NCBI RefSeq assembly: GCF_002817655.1
Contig: NZ_NWQK01000002.1
Span: 310,001 to 374,000, forward strand
Direction of reading: 5' to 3'
Source of the DNA: Candidatus Chlamydia corallus
GTDB taxonomy: Bacteria > Chlamydiota > Chlamydiia > Chlamydiales > Chlamydiaceae
Length of the DNA stretch: 64,000 bases
The notes beneath the pieces are model-generated. The model saw nothing but the letters and a program-made list of their open reading frames with translations, ran no database searches and was not told the origin of the DNA. Each line of letters begins with the position of its first letter. The first letter of the stretch is position 1. The position numbers and the translations under genes are program-made. This document shows, piece after piece, positions 7,991 to 17,611 of this stretch.

Positions 7991-9151
7991 TTAGGAGATA
8001 TTGAGTTTACGTTTTCTTGGCGTGATTTTCAATTTTCCGATATTGCGTTCTGTGCAGGTGATAATTTCTATATCGAAATTTTCGTGATGGATCCGCATCC
8101 CTTTTTGGGGAACAGCGCCCACTTTATGGAAGACGTGTCCTCCTAGTGTATCGTAGCTATTTTCGTGATCTATTTTCAAATTGAAGTATTCTTCGGCATC
8201 GGAGATGTTCATTCTTCCATCTACGATCCAGGAGCTTCCGATTTTTTTATAAGGAGTATCTTCTTGTGCGTCATGTTCATCTGCAATTTCTCCTATAATT
8301 TCTTCGATAATATCTTCCATGGTAGCAATGCCTTCTGTGAAGCCGTATTCATTGACTATGATGGCGAGATGGCGATGTTTTTGTCGGAATTCTTGGAGAA
8401 GAGAGGCGGCTTTTTTAATTTCTGGGGCATAGAATGGGGGTTTTGCTACTGAGGATATCGGTTGGCTGAGATCATGACTGGTTGTGTAGAGTAACAACAG
8501 ATCTTTAACAAGAAGGACTCCTGTGATGTTGTCTAAGTTTTTTTTATAAACAGGAACGCGACTATAGCCCTCTTCGCTCACCAGTAGAAGAGCTTCTTGT
8601 AGTGTAGTTTCTTCAGGAAGTGCGAAAATATCTACTTTTGGGATCATGACTTCACGGACAATGAGGTTATCAAAAGCAGAAAGGGTTTCAGAGAGCTGAC
8701 TTTGAAATGATATTGAAGATCGTACTTGTTGATGGGGATTGCGTCTGTAAAACAGGAGCTGCAAGGGAAAGAGGCAGAGTTGCAATACCGAAGCCACAAA
8801 GCGTAGGTGCGCTGTACTTTCTTTAGGAATTTTTATAGATAGCCATGCAGGTAGGAACCCATAGGCTATAGGGGCGCTTAGAGAGTATAGGGGCCAAAAT
8901 ACGATGTCTTTATAGGGAGTTTTTGATGGGAGTATGGTGTAGATTTTAGTGCCGAGAGCTCCATAGAAGATGCAGAGAAGAGTGGCAAGAATTGTGGGAG
9001 CGCTGGGGAATGAGGGGTATTCCCCCTTCTCTTTGAAGAAACGTTGGTTTAAGGTTTTTAGAAATTTTGAGGATCCGTGACAAGACTGTTGAGTCAGCCC
9101 GAAAGCTAGGAAAAGGAGAAGACAGAATATGGCTAAAAGAATGTAGAGCAT
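7991..9151 (-). CDS. CBS-pair membrane protein, HlyC/CorC family
   Basis: A 386-residue protein. The N-terminal 130 residues hold hydrophobic helices (LLAIFCLLLFLAFGL, TILATLLCIFYGALGT, FVASVLQLCLFPLQLLF), a shortened version of the CNNM/DUF21 domain. The EVMIPKVDIFAL entry leads into a pair of CBS domains (about residues 170-290, with TGVLLVKDLLLL and EYGFTEGIATMEDIIEEIIGEI). The end is a CorC_HlyC domain (SWIVDGRMNISDAEEYF). Family members are linked to magnesium or cobalt efflux, or are annotated as hemolysins without good support. ybeY ends one base before this gene starts, a neighbour pairing (ybeY with CorC-like genes) common in bacteria. Confidence 0.85.
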   Translation of the reverse strand: MLYILLAIFCLLLFLAFGLTQQSCHGSSKFLKTLNQRFFKEKGEYPSFPSAPTILATLLCIFYGALGTKIYTILPSKTPYKDIVFWPLYSLSAPIAYGFLPAWLSIKIPKESTAHLRFVASVLQLCLFPLQLLFYRRNPHQQVRSSISFQSQLSETLSAFDNLIVREVMIPKVDIFALPEETTLQEALLLVSEEGYSRVPVYKKNLDNITGVLLVKDLLLLYTTSHDLSQPISSVAKPPFYAPEIKKAASLLQEFRQKHRHLAIIVNEYGFTEGIATMEDIIEEIIGEIADEHDAQEDTPYKKIGSSWIVDGRMNISDAEEYFNLKIDHENSYDTLGGHVFHKVGAVPQKGMRIHHENFDIEIITCTERNIGKLKITPRKRKLNIS

Positions 9152-9152
9152 G

Positions 9153-9629
9153 TTAAGCTGTTAGCAAAGCATGTTTTTTTCTTAACATACACAGGATTTG
9201 ATTTTCTTTAACTCTCATTTTTCTCTTTTCCTCTGATGTACTGTCATTATATCCGAGCATATGGAGAATAGAATGGATGAGGTATCTAGAAATTTCCTCG
9301 TAGATTTCTTCATGTGTTGGCAACGTATTCTCTAAAAATCTAAGAGCTGCCTGTGGGTTGATGAACGCTTCTCCTAAAACATGGGGATAGGCTGCAGATC
9401 CTACAGCATCGATAGGTAGAGTGATCGTATCTGTTAAATAAGGATCTCCAAATACCTCATCATGAAGTTTTGCAAGAGCTTTATCTTCTAGAAAGTAGAC
9501 AAATATTTCATTTGTTACTACTTGCAAGTGGCTTAAGAGCGTAAGAACCAGTTTCTCTACGGAAACCAAATTAATAGATATACCTGTTTGCTCGTTGGAA
9601 ACATGTACTTTGATTTTGTCCTGCATCAA
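9153..9629 (-). CDS. ybeY: Endoribonuclease YbeY with altered metal site
   Basis: A 158-residue YbeY/UPF0054 protein, a metal-dependent RNase involved in 16S rRNA maturation and ribosome quality control. The family motif is H-x3-H-x5-H in the form HGxLHLxGYDH. Here it reads HSILHMLGYND, keeping His119 and His123 but with Asp129 in place of the third histidine. The upstream TDTITLPID strand corresponds to the usual TDVLSFP. Length and secondary structure pattern are otherwise normal. It precedes the CBS/CorC gene by a single base and follows two tiny basic-protein genes, suggesting a ribosome-related operon. Confidence 0.85.
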   Translation of the reverse strand: MMQDKIKVHVSNEQTGISINLVSVEKLVLTLLSHLQVVTNEIFVYFLEDKALAKLHDEVFGDPYLTDTITLPIDAVGSAAYPHVLGEAFINPQAALRFLENTLPTHEEIYEEISRYLIHSILHMLGYNDSTSEEKRKMRVKENQILCMLRKKHALLTA

Positions 9630-9662
9630 ACGATTGAAATTCCTACACAGAGAACAACAAAC

Positions 9663-9824
9663 TTATTTTAAAATGGGGGTCTTAGGTAAACCTGTGACTT
9701 TTTTTGCTGTGCTATCGTTCCAACGGCCCAACTTACGCAAGACTTCTACTCGCTCAAAACGTTTTAGAACATTTCTTTTGGTAACCCCTTTCACAGATTT
9801 ACCATAACTACGATGTCGAGACAT
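9663..9824 (-). CDS. Chlamydial/verrucomicrobial small basic protein
   Basis: A 53-residue, strongly basic protein (starts MSRHRSYGKSVKGVTKRNVL, ends LPKTPILK). It fits the family of tiny basic proteins shared by Chlamydiae and Verrucomicrobia (TIGR04137 in memory), whose role is unknown. Size and charge resemble a ribosome- or rRNA-associated protein. It lies between ybeY (33 bases downstream) and another 53-residue basic protein (16 bases upstream), all on the minus strand. A DUF502 membrane protein gene comes before them. Its size is below the usual gene-calling limit but the sequence is coherent. Confidence 0.8.
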   Translation of the reverse strand: MSRHRSYGKSVKGVTKRNVLKRFERVEVLRKLGRWNDSTAKKVTGLPKTPILK

Positions 9825-9840
9825 AATTCTACTCTAGAAA

Positions 9841-10002
9841 TTAACCTATTTTTGGGATAAAAACACTATCACTGCTCAACGCATTGGCATGCATTTTATA
9901 TGCAATTCTTGGAGCTGGCGCTGGATGCACAATGGCATACTTAGGTTTGCGTTTTTTAGGACTTTTTGCCCTGCGCCGAGCTTGTTTACTCATTCGTGTC
10001 AT
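9841..10002 (-). CDS. Small basic protein, unknown
   Basis: A 53-residue protein with a very basic N-terminal half (SKQARRRAKSPKKRKPKY) and a HPAPAPRIAYKMH segment. I do not recognise a family. The frame is open to a TTG at 10041, but the ATG at 10002 has GAG six bases before it and the ATG at 9993 is also possible. It sits 16 bases upstream of the other small basic gene in the same direction and shares its charge, so both may bind RNA or the ribosome. This is inference from composition and from the nearby ybeY. Confidence 0.6.
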   Translation of the reverse strand: MTRMSKQARRRAKSPKKRKPKYAIVHPAPAPRIAYKMHANALSSDSVFIPKIG

Positions 10003-10119
10003 AAATAACTCGATATTGAATTTTTTAATTTCTCCAGACAACGGAAATTGAGGATACGGAGTACTTTATAAGAAAAAGAATAGTAAAAGAAGAGTTTTTT
10101 TTCAAGAAGATGACGTGTT

Positions 10120-10791
10120 TTAGGTGCCTTGATCTTCGTGTAGCCCATCGGGGAGGGGAGAAGAGGGGCACGCCATAGGAGTTGAGAGTACGCCACAGGA
10201 GATGATATATTTGAAAGCATCTTCGATTTTCATATCTAGGAATACGATTTCAGATCTTCTAAAGAGGGTAAGAAACCCTGAAGTAGGGTTGGGTGTTGTT
10301 GGGATGAAAACAGTAACGAGGGGATCATCTTCTTTTTGTCCTGTGCAGCATACTGTTGGTGCGTCTCCAGCGACGAGACCAATGCAATGAGTGTTTGCGT
10401 TTGGGAAAGGAACCATAACTACCTGTTTGAAGGAGCCCGATTTGGATCCAAATATGGTGGTCATGACTTGCTGAGCGGCCTTATATACTGTCTTGATGAT
10501 GGGAATGCGGTGTAAGATTTTGTCGTAGATAGAAAGTACGGACTTAAAAATCATAATTCTTGTCAGAAAGCCTAAGAGAACTGTGGCGAAGAAGAGGCCA
10601 AAGAGTAGGATGATTTGCAAGACGAATTTTAAAAGAGCTCTATGTTTAGTGTAGAAACTGAATTTTTCAAAGAATTCCGAGGCCAAGCCGACAAAGGGTT
10701 GGGTAAGAAAGTTCATGATCATAGTAACAATAGCAATGGTAATTGCTAGAGGAAGGAGAATGATGAGTCCTGTAATAAAATATTTTTTCAT
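10120..10791 (-). CDS. DUF502 family inner-membrane protein
   Basis: A 223-residue membrane protein of the DUF502 family. Two long hydrophobic helices occur near the N-terminus (FITGLIILLPLAITIAIVTM at 5-24, and a second around 55-85), then IPIIKTVYKAAQQVMTTI and a soluble C-terminal part with VFIPTTPNPTSGFLTLF, the family hallmark. Function is unknown in any organism. The start is secure: AGGAGA lies 2-3 bases before the ATG. It heads the run of genes leading into the two tiny basic proteins and ybeY, about 117 bases upstream of them. Confidence 0.85.
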   Translation of the reverse strand: MKKYFITGLIILLPLAITIAIVTMIMNFLTQPFVGLASEFFEKFSFYTKHRALLKFVLQIILLFGLFFATVLLGFLTRIMIFKSVLSIYDKILHRIPIIKTVYKAAQQVMTTIFGSKSGSFKQVVMVPFPNANTHCIGLVAGDAPTVCCTGQKEDDPLVTVFIPTTPNPTSGFLTLFRRSEIVFLDMKIEDAFKYIISCGVLSTPMACPSSPLPDGLHEDQGT

Positions 10792-10869
10792 GATTCTCCT
10801 ACAGAATGCGAGGAAATGAGCGTTTGTTTCTTTACTATACAGAGCTTAGGATTATTTAAGATAAAACTT

Positions 10870-11448
10870 TTATCCCGAATATTCTGGAGATAGGAGGAAT
10901 CTCCATGGAACATCGCGATATTCTTCGGCATAATCGATGCCGATTCGAGGAGTTGCTGTTAGAGTTCCAGAGATTTTTTCTTTGCTGATATACAGGCCTA
11001 GGGTATTTAGACGTTGCATATTATTTTTCAAAGAGATTCCCAGAGCTTGGCATACTTTCCCTGGTCCATTCGTGAGAAGGTGTTGGGGTTTATTTTCCCA
11101 TTGGCGGCGCTGGATCATAAGCTCTTTGCCTTGATCAGGAAGGAGAGCGCGGATGAGGACAGCGTGGGGAATTTCCTCAGGTCCCGTGACCACATTAAAT
11201 AAGTGATGCATGCCATAGCAGCGATAGATGTAGGCAGCGCCTCCTTTCTGGTACATGGCTGCGTTTCTGTGAGTTTTTCTATAGTTATAGGCGTGGCAGG
11301 CTTTGTCATCAGGACCACGATAAGCTTCGGTTTCTATAATGTATCCCGAAAGAATCTGACCATCAATTGTTGTGATGAGTTTATGTCCCAAAAGCTTTTG
11401 AGCTAGTGTAATCACATCCTCGGATATGAAAAAATTTTCCTGCAGCAC
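10870..11448 (-). CDS. 3-methyladenine DNA glycosylase (AAG/MPG family)
   Basis: A 192-residue alkyladenine DNA glycosylase of the mammalian-type AAG family, which excises alkylated purines for base excision repair. The catalytic region [17 protein letters not shown] with its Glu, the [21 protein letters not shown] segment and [12 protein letters not shown] are all present. The reading frame opens with GTG two bases after the RNase R stop codon, so the two genes are coupled. Length is normal for bacterial members of the family. Confidence 0.88.
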   Translation of the reverse strand: MLQENFFISEDVITLAQKLLGHKLITTIDGQILSGYIIETEAYRGPDDKACHAYNYRKTHRNAAMYQKGGAAYIYRCYGMHHLFNVVTGPEEIPHAVLIRALLPDQGKELMIQRRQWENKPQHLLTNGPGKVCQALGISLKNNMQRLNTLGLYISKEKISGTLTATPRIGIDYAEEYRDVPWRFLLSPEYSG

Positions 11449-11449
11449 G

Positions 11450-13483
11450 TTAAGAAGTTCTTTTTTTCGTTCCTTTTTTCTTGGAAGATGTTTTTTTTAC
11501 TTTCTTAGGACTATCGTCTGCGGTTGTTACTATAGACCAAACAATTTTTTGCGTGAGAAGATCCACCGAATTGACAGTTACTTTTATGGAAGCTCCAGGT
11601 TTCATTTTATCTGGCAGCGACTCCAGAAGAGCGTTGTTTTTTAGTAGGGCGTATTCTTTAGGGAGTTCTGCTGCTGGAATGAATCCTTCGTGGCAGAATT
11701 CTGTCACTACAAACGAGAGTCCTTCGTGATTTGCGGTGATGATATAAGCATGGTATGTAGTTTTAGGTTGTTCTTGCAAAAATTTATTTATGAACCGAGT
11801 TTTTTTGAGGTTTTCAAAAGAATGTTCAGCTTTTGCAGAGACTCTTTCTTTTGTAGAGCATGCTCTTACGATGAGCTCAAGGTGCGTTTGGTCTATAGAT
11901 AGAGGATTGAAGAGAAGCCTGTGAACAATAAGGTCGATGTATCTACGTATCGGGCTAGTAAAGTGGGTGTAATAGTCGAGCTTGAGTCCGTAGTGGCCTT
12001 TATTTTCTGTAGAGTAAGAGGCTGTTTTCATACTTCGGACAAACTGCGAATGTAAAACTTGTTCTAAGGGATGGCCTGCCGATGTTGTTTGCAAAAGATA
12101 TTGATAATCAGGCTCTTGTGTAGGAGTCAAAGTGATGTCAAATCCCATGTTTTTAGCAAGTTCTTGGAAGGCAAGTAGGTTTTCATCGTTGGGAGGCTCG
12201 TGACTACGAAAGGGAAGACGCACCCCTTGATGGGAGATATGATAGGCGACCACTTCATTTGCTTTGAGCATAAATTCTTCAATGAGCTTATGGGAGAAGG
12301 TCTGGCGATTTTCTATCAGAGCTACGGGTTCTTGAAGATTATCTAGAGACATAGTGAATGAGGGAAGGACAAAGCGAATGCAGCCACGCTCTTCACGGAT
12401 ATCGGAGAACTTTTTACTTAAAGTCGCCATCTCATAGAGGGTTTTTGAAAGGGGATGGGCCTGTTTCTTTTCAAGGATGTTATCGACCTCGTCATAAGTC
12501 ATACGATATTTACTTCGAATGACACTACGGAGGATTTGGTAATCTGAGAGATGACCTGATTTTGTAAAAGTCATAAATACAGATACAGCGAGTCTGTCTA
12601 TGTTAGGCTTTAAGCTACAGAGATTATCGGAGAGAGCTGATGGCAACATGGGAACGACTTTCCCAGGGAAATACGTAGAATTGCAGCGTTTGGCGGCTTC
12701 TTTATCTAAGTGAGAGTGTGGTGTAACGTAGTGGGAGACATCAGCAATGTGTACACCGAGAATGTAATTGTTATTATGATCGTAGGTGAGAGAGATAGCG
12801 TCATCGAAGTCTTTGGCTGTTGAGGAGTCTATGGTGAAACAAAGGAGATCACGAAGATCTTTGCGTGAGTGGAGAGCTTGGGTAATATGTTTTTGAGAGA
12901 AAAGACTTGTTTCTTGGATGACTTCTGGAGGGAATTCTTCAGCTAGGTTATACTCGGCTTGAATTGCCAAGAAATCTGCTTTAGCATTCGTGATATGGCC
13001 GATAAACGCGAGCATTTGTAGGGGAGGGGGAGCTCCTTCTTGAGGTTTATCTGTCCAGGGGGGCGTGCTGAGAAGAATGCGATCACCGATTTTATACGTT
13101 TGTTCGGGGAGGAGTTCTACAGGAACTAGCGATTGAGACCCCGCCATGCTTGTATAGGCAAGAGCTGATGTGGCGCTGACTAATGAGGTTATCGTTCCTA
13201 CTAGGGTAGTTTTCCCTCTTGAGAGCACTTCGGTGATCATGCCTTTGATTTTCTGTCCGTCTCTTGCATAGGGAAAAATGGAGACAATGACGTGATCACC
13301 ATCCAGAGCTCCTCGTAAATCTCGAGCGGGGACAAAAATGTCAAAGGGATATTCTTCGGGGTTGTCGGGAGAAACAAAACCGAAACCTTTTTTAGCGTGA
13401 ACAAATAGGGTTCCTGGAATGAAAACTTTCAAGAACTTACCGTTTGTTCTTCTCCCTGGTTTTCTTTGTGGTTTTTTCAACAA
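11450..13483 (-). CDS. rnr: Ribonuclease R (RNB-family exoribonuclease)
   Basis: A 677-residue RNase R/VacB, a processive 3'-5' exoribonuclease that degrades structured RNA. A cold-shock-like domain ([15 protein letters not shown]) comes first. The RNB catalytic domain follows with the magnesium-binding Asp cluster in [16 protein letters not shown] and the HIADVSHYV motif. [21 protein letters not shown] is in the later part of that domain. An S1 domain and a lysine-rich tail ([16 protein letters not shown]) end the protein. The start is a TTG preceded by GGAG at 5 bases (a second TTG follows immediately). The gene is followed directly by the glycosylase gene. Confidence 0.93.
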   Translation of the reverse strand: MLKKPQRKPGRRTNGKFLKVFIPGTLFVHAKKGFGFVSPDNPEEYPFDIFVPARDLRGALDGDHVIVSIFPYARDGQKIKGMITEVLSRGKTTLVGTITSLVSATSALAYTSMAGSQSLVPVELLPEQTYKIGDRILLSTPPWTDKPQEGAPPPLQMLAFIGHITNAKADFLAIQAEYNLAEEFPPEVIQETSLFSQKHITQALHSRKDLRDLLCFTIDSSTAKDFDDAISLTYDHNNNYILGVHIADVSHYVTPHSHLDKEAAKRCNSTYFPGKVVPMLPSALSDNLCSLKPNIDRLAVSVFMTFTKSGHLSDYQILRSVIRSKYRMTYDEVDNILEKKQAHPLSKTLYEMATLSKKFSDIREERGCIRFVLPSFTMSLDNLQEPVALIENRQTFSHKLIEEFMLKANEVVAYHISHQGVRLPFRSHEPPNDENLLAFQELAKNMGFDITLTPTQEPDYQYLLQTTSAGHPLEQVLHSQFVRSMKTASYSTENKGHYGLKLDYYTHFTSPIRRYIDLIVHRLLFNPLSIDQTHLELIVRACSTKERVSAKAEHSFENLKKTRFINKFLQEQPKTTYHAYIITANHEGLSFVVTEFCHEGFIPAAELPKEYALLKNNALLESLPDKMKPGASIKVTVNSVDLLTQKIVWSIVTTADDSPKKVKKTSSKKKGTKKRTS

Positions 13484-13704
13484 TTGGACTCCGCCTGTAA
13501 TTTTAAGACATTGAACGAGAAATCCCGTAGTTTCACTCGTGAAATGAGTGCCTCAACAAAATTTTCCCTCTACATGGGTTTTGTTATTGTGAAGGATGCA
13601 GTCTCAAATTCAAAGCCAATTGTACTAAAGAAGCCCTGTTATTGCAACTCCTTGATCAGCGAATAATTGAATAGAATGCGACTATTTTTTGTTTATAAGG
13701 AAGT

Positions 13705-13730
13705 CTCCCATCCTCACAGGAGGATGGGAG
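13705..13730 (-). terminator. Terminator hairpin after dnaK
   Basis: Perfect 11-base arms CTCCCATCCTC (13705-13715) and GAGGATGGGAG (13720-13730) surround a 4-base loop, 28 bases after the dnaK stop. The GC-rich stem is strong. Only scattered T follows it on the minus strand, so it may be a terminator or an mRNA 3'-end stabiliser for the hrcA-grpE-dnaK transcript. Confidence 0.7.
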
Positions 13731-13757
13731 TAGAGAAACTTAGATTGAAAATTTTAG

Positions 13758-15740
13758 TTATTTATCGTTGTTATCAACAATTTCTACGTCAGCATCTTCG
13801 ATGTGGTCTTCTGAAGAACCGCTATTTGAAGGAGGTTTTGTACTAAAACTATGTTTTTTCAAATCTTCTGTATTGATGTTAGGTCCACTTTTAGCGTTGG
13901 CTGCCGATGCAGCTGCTGCTGAGGCAGACTGCGATTGCATGGACTCTCCAATTTTTTGCATATGCTTACTCAGCTCTTCAGTAACCTCTTTAATTTTTTC
14001 AATAGGAGCCTCATCTTTGAGTGCTGTACGCACGTTTTCGATTCGCTCTTCGATTTCTGTAACTAAAGTTTCAGGAATTTGTTCCTTGTAATCTTTAATA
14101 GCTTTTTCGGCTCTGAAGATCATGCTGTCAGCTTCATTTTTAGCATCTGAAGCTTCTCGGCGTTTCTTGTCTTCTTCCTTATTAATTTCTGCATCCCGAA
14201 CCATTCTTTGGATTTCCTCTTCTTGAAGTCCTGAGCTTGCTTCGATACGGATTTTTTGTTCTTTACCACTTGCGACATCTTTAGCTGAAACATGGAGGAT
14301 GCCGTTCGCATCGATATCGAAAGAGACTTCGATCTGGGGATGGCCTCGAGGCGCAGGGGGAATATCAGTAAGATCGAATCTTCCGATTTCTTTGTTATCC
14401 TTAGCCATGGGGCGTTCTCCCTGGAGAACTACGATGGTTACAGCAGGCTGGTTGTCGGCAGCGGTAGAGAAAATTTGTTTTTTCTGCGTAGGGATTGTGG
14501 TATTTCTCTCTACCAGAGGAGTCATCACTCCTCCAAGAGTTTCGATGCCCAAAGATAGGGGGATGACGTCTAGAAGAAGAACATCTTTAACTTCTCCTCC
14601 AAGAACGCCGCCTTGAATTGCAGCTCCAATAGCAACAACTTCATCGGGATTGACTCCTTTATTGGGTTCTTTGTTGAAAAGTTCTTTTACAGTTTCTTGA
14701 ACCGCGGGCATTCTTGACATACCGCCGACCAAAAGAACGTCATCGATATCTTTAGCGGAAAGCTTTGCATCGCTTAGTGCTTTGATGCATGGAGATTTTG
14801 TTCTTTCAATTAGAGAAGCTGCCAGCTTTTCGAATTGCGCACGTGTGAGTGTCAATGCAAGGTGTTTAGGGCCTTGTGCATCCATAGTGATGAACGGCTG
14901 GTTAATTTCTGTCGAAGAGACTCCAGAAAGTTCTATTTTTGCTTTCTCGGCGGCATCTTTAAGTCTTTGTAAGGCCATATTATCTTTGCTAAGATCAATG
15001 CCTTCTTGTTTTTTGAATTCTTCGATCATCCATTTGATGATGACTTCATCAAAGTCGTCTCCACCAAGGTGAGTATCTCCGTTTGTCGATAGAACTTCAA
15101 AGACGCCATCACCGATTTCGAGAATCGAGATATCAAAAGTTCCTCCGCCAAGGTCAAAGACGGCAATTTTTTTATCACCGACTTTATCAATCCCGTAAGC
15201 AAGAGCCGCTGCGGTAGGTTCGGGAATAATACGTTTAACATCTAGACCTGCAATGTGCCCCGCATCCTTTGTGGATGCTCTTTGAGAATCATTGAAGTAG
15301 GCTGGTACGGTAATAACAGCTTCTGTGACAGTTTCTCCTAGATAGGCTTCTGCTGTTTCTTTCATTTTCATCAAGATTTGTGCGCCAATTTCTTCTGGAG
15401 TATATTGTGTGCCATCAATGTCGAAAACGGCATCGCCTTTAGATCCAGAAGCAACTTTGTAAGGAACGGTTTGGATTTCTGAAGCAACCTCAGAATACTT
15501 ACGACCAATAAAGCGTTTTGTAGATCCAAGAGTTTTTTCTGGGTTTGTCACGGCTTGACGTTTTGCTGGAATTCCCACCAATTTCTCGTTGCCTTTGAAG
15601 GCAACTATTGATGGAGTGGTTCTTGATCCTTCGGATGACGTAATTACTTTGGCTTGGCCTCCTTCCATAACAGATACGCAGGAGTTTGTTGTGCCTAAGT
15701 CTATACCTATAATTTTGCTTGATTTTTTGTATTCACTCAT
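13758..15740 (-). CDS. dnaK: Chaperone DnaK (Hsp70)
   Basis: A 660-residue Hsp70. The ATPase domain shows the phosphate-binding loop [18 protein letters not shown] at the N-terminus, [13 protein letters not shown] and [12 protein letters not shown]. The linker [19 protein letters not shown] leads into the substrate-binding domain. The lid is followed by an Ala/Ser-rich stretch and an acidic end, [10 protein letters not shown]. DnaK folds and protects proteins with DnaJ and GrpE in the cytoplasm. It is the last gene of the hrcA-grpE-dnaK operon, 28 bases after grpE, controlled by the CIRCE element upstream of hrcA. Confidence 0.98.
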   Translation of the reverse strand: MSEYKKSSKIIGIDLGTTNSCVSVMEGGQAKVITSSEGSRTTPSIVAFKGNEKLVGIPAKRQAVTNPEKTLGSTKRFIGRKYSEVASEIQTVPYKVASGSKGDAVFDIDGTQYTPEEIGAQILMKMKETAEAYLGETVTEAVITVPAYFNDSQRASTKDAGHIAGLDVKRIIPEPTAAALAYGIDKVGDKKIAVFDLGGGTFDISILEIGDGVFEVLSTNGDTHLGGDDFDEVIIKWMIEEFKKQEGIDLSKDNMALQRLKDAAEKAKIELSGVSSTEINQPFITMDAQGPKHLALTLTRAQFEKLAASLIERTKSPCIKALSDAKLSAKDIDDVLLVGGMSRMPAVQETVKELFNKEPNKGVNPDEVVAIGAAIQGGVLGGEVKDVLLLDVIPLSLGIETLGGVMTPLVERNTTIPTQKKQIFSTAADNQPAVTIVVLQGERPMAKDNKEIGRFDLTDIPPAPRGHPQIEVSFDIDANGILHVSAKDVASGKEQKIRIEASSGLQEEEIQRMVRDAEINKEEDKKRREASDAKNEADSMIFRAEKAIKDYKEQIPETLVTEIEERIENVRTALKDEAPIEKIKEVTEELSKHMQKIGESMQSQSASAAAASAANAKSGPNINTEDLKKHSFSTKPPSNSGSSEDHIEDADVEIVDNNDK

Positions 15741-15768
15741 GTTTGGTACCTAATGTCTAGGGGTTATT

Positions 15769-16323
15769 CTATTCTTTATTTTCTTTGGGATTAGGAGCTT
15801 TAGCGACTTTAACTTTGGCCACTCGAATAGGGCGTTCTCCTATTTTATATCCCTTTGCAAACTCTTCTAAAATGGTCCCCTCAGGAACTTCAGAAGTCTC
15901 TTCTGTTTCCACCGCTTCGTGTAGGAAGGGGTTAAACCTTTGACCTATTGAAGAATATTCAATAATACCTTTTTCCTCGAAGATTTGTTTGAATTGGTTG
16001 AGAATCATGTTGAATCCGAGGGCCCAATTTTTCACATCGTCAGACATTTGTGTGGCAAATCCGAGGGCTTTCTCCATGCTTTCTATCGGATTTAGGAAGT
16101 CTAACAAAGTGTTTTCTAAAGCATATTGCATCAGTTCTTGGCGTTCTTTTTGTAAGCGTTTTCTAGAATTTTCAGATTCTGCTAAGGCCATAAGATACTT
16201 ATCATTTTTTTCTTGCAATTCGGTTTTTAGGGTGACGATTTCTTGTTGTAAATGTTCAACTTCATTTTTGTTTTGAACATTACTTTCGCTTAGTACCTCA
16301 TTCTCAGGTGGGGTGTCTGTCAT
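15769..16323 (-). CDS. grpE: Nucleotide exchange factor GrpE
   Basis: A 184-residue GrpE. The N-terminal half is a long charged coiled coil ([23 protein letters not shown]) and the C-terminal beta domain has [18 protein letters not shown] and [18 protein letters not shown]. GrpE drives ADP release from DnaK. The ATG overlaps the hrcA stop by 4 bases (ATGA), indicating translational coupling, and dnaK follows after 28 bases. Confidence 0.96.
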   Translation of the reverse strand: MTDTPPENEVLSESNVQNKNEVEHLQQEIVTLKTELQEKNDKYLMALAESENSRKRLQKERQELMQYALENTLLDFLNPIESMEKALGFATQMSDDVKNWALGFNMILNQFKQIFEEKGIIEYSSIGQRFNPFLHEAVETEETSEVPEGTILEEFAKGYKIGERPIRVAKVKVAKAPNPKENKE

Positions 16324-17480
16324 AACGTCTCCTTAGAGGGTAATAGTTTTATAGAAGAGTACTCTGTCCTTAAAATAGGCTCATTCGAAAGCTTAGAGTT
16401 AGAGGAGCGAGGTCTTCTGAAGGATAGTTTAAATTTGTAAAAACTCTGTGTCAGAGTTTCATTTATTTTATTAGCAAATAGTTTAAGCAAAGGAATAGCT
16501 TCTTTATAAGGAAGATTGATTGGGCCTAAGACACCTAAAGCTCCTAACGGAGAGCGATTCATGTAATAAGGGATAGTAATTACAGAACATCCTGAATTAA
16601 AAGTTCCTAAGATATCTGAGAGCTCCTTCCCTATAAATGCTGTAGTCTTTCCTTTACGCATTCCTATATTTAGAAGTTCGCACATTTGTCTGCGGTTTTC
16701 AAAAAGAGCTAGGCCTAGGGCTAGGATTTCTGGATCCTTGAATGCTTCATATTTCAGTAGTTTGGACATCCCTGTTTGATAGAGGTCTTCTTCACTAAAG
16801 TTACAGTAGCGCGTGAGGTAACGGACAACAACCTCATTATAGAGAGACATGCTCAGGTGTTCTTCTTTTTCTGAAAGTTCTTCATTGGAAGGAAGTTTTC
16901 GGATGTAGCTTTGTAGGAATTTTTCTATACGTTTAATAGAAAGAGTGTCGAAAGCTTCAGGTAACCAGAGAGTGTCCGTGAAGATCTGACCAAACTCAGT
17001 AGATAGGATGATTACCGATCTTTGTTTGTCCACCTGGGTAATTTGAATATTTGTTACTGCATCGTTTTCAAATCGCGGGGAAGAAAAAAAAGAGGGTAAG
17101 TCAAGAGTTTCCCCAAGAAGTTCGATGGCTTTTTGTAGATCCTTGATAATATTGCGGCTTTCCTTAGGCAGTTGGTTAATCTTATCAAAAACAGGAGCAG
17201 GAATCTCAGTCTCGGGGGATTCTTCTTGGTGATCTACGTAGTGACGTAGTCCTAGGTCTGTGGGGATTCTCCCTCCTGAAGTATGATTTTTCTTTAGAAA
17301 GCCTTGGGTTTCGAGCTCTGCAAAGTAATTTCTTATGGTTGCTGTGCTCAAATCAGAACAAAAACTCTCTTTTAAAGTTTTAGATCCCACGGGCTGACCT
17401 GTTTTTAAATACAGCTCTGTTGTTGCAAAGAGGATATCAAGAATTTTTAAATCGCGCTTTGAGACTTTGGATCTGGCCAT
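16320..17480 (-). CDS. hrcA: Heat-inducible transcription repressor HrcA
   Basis: A 386-residue HrcA that binds CIRCE and represses the heat-shock operon. The N-terminal winged helix-turn-helix is visible ([20 protein letters not shown], then VGSKTLKE and [18 protein letters not shown]), followed by [16 protein letters not shown]. The C-terminal dimer domain contains FIGKEL and a GALGVLGP loop. The frame is open further to 17516, but AGGA lies six bases before the ATG at 17480. It carries a C-terminal extension of about 35 residues after FRRPRSS that is longer than in many bacterial HrcA proteins. A CIRCE element lies 70 bases upstream. Confidence 0.95.
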   Translation of the reverse strand: MARSKVSKRDLKILDILFATTELYLKTGQPVGSKTLKESFCSDLSTATIRNYFAELETQGFLKKNHTSGGRIPTDLGLRHYVDHQEESPETEIPAPVFDKINQLPKESRNIIKDLQKAIELLGETLDLPSFFSSPRFENDAVTNIQITQVDKQRSVIILSTEFGQIFTDTLWLPEAFDTLSIKRIEKFLQSYIRKLPSNEELSEKEEHLSMSLYNEVVVRYLTRYCNFSEEDLYQTGMSKLLKYEAFKDPEILALGLALFENRRQMCELLNIGMRKGKTTAFIGKELSDILGTFNSGCSVITIPYYMNRSPLGALGVLGPINLPYKEAIPLLKLFANKINETLTQSFYKFKLSFRRPRSSNSKLSNEPILRTEYSSIKLLPSKETL

Positions 17481-17549
17481 CTCGAGTCCTACGAGAACAA
17501 TCATAACTGAGAGCATTATAGGAAAAGGAGGTCAGAAGGTCAAGGAAAT

Positions 17550-17576
17550 TTAGCACTCGAGCGCGATGAATGCTAA
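17550..17576 (-). promoter_or_regulatory. CIRCE operator for hrcA-grpE-dnaK
   Basis: TTAGCACTC (17550-17558), a 9-base spacer and GAATGCTAA (17568-17576). This matches the CIRCE consensus of two 9-base arms around 9 bases, with one mismatch in the second arm (GAATGCTAA instead of GAGTGCTAA). It lies 70 bases before the hrcA start, so HrcA should autoregulate the operon. Confidence 0.95.
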
Positions 17577-17611
17577 ATTCAATTTCTTTACAGAAGATCG
17601 CAAATCGAGAC

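Noticed and set aside
9595-9807. Plus-strand frame opposite ybeY and the small basic gene
   Set aside because: The minus strand carries a recognisable small basic protein here; the plus frame has no support.
13466-13666. 66-codon plus-strand frame between RNase R and dnaK
   Set aside because: No ribosome-binding site, no recognisable protein, overlaps the start of the RNase R gene.
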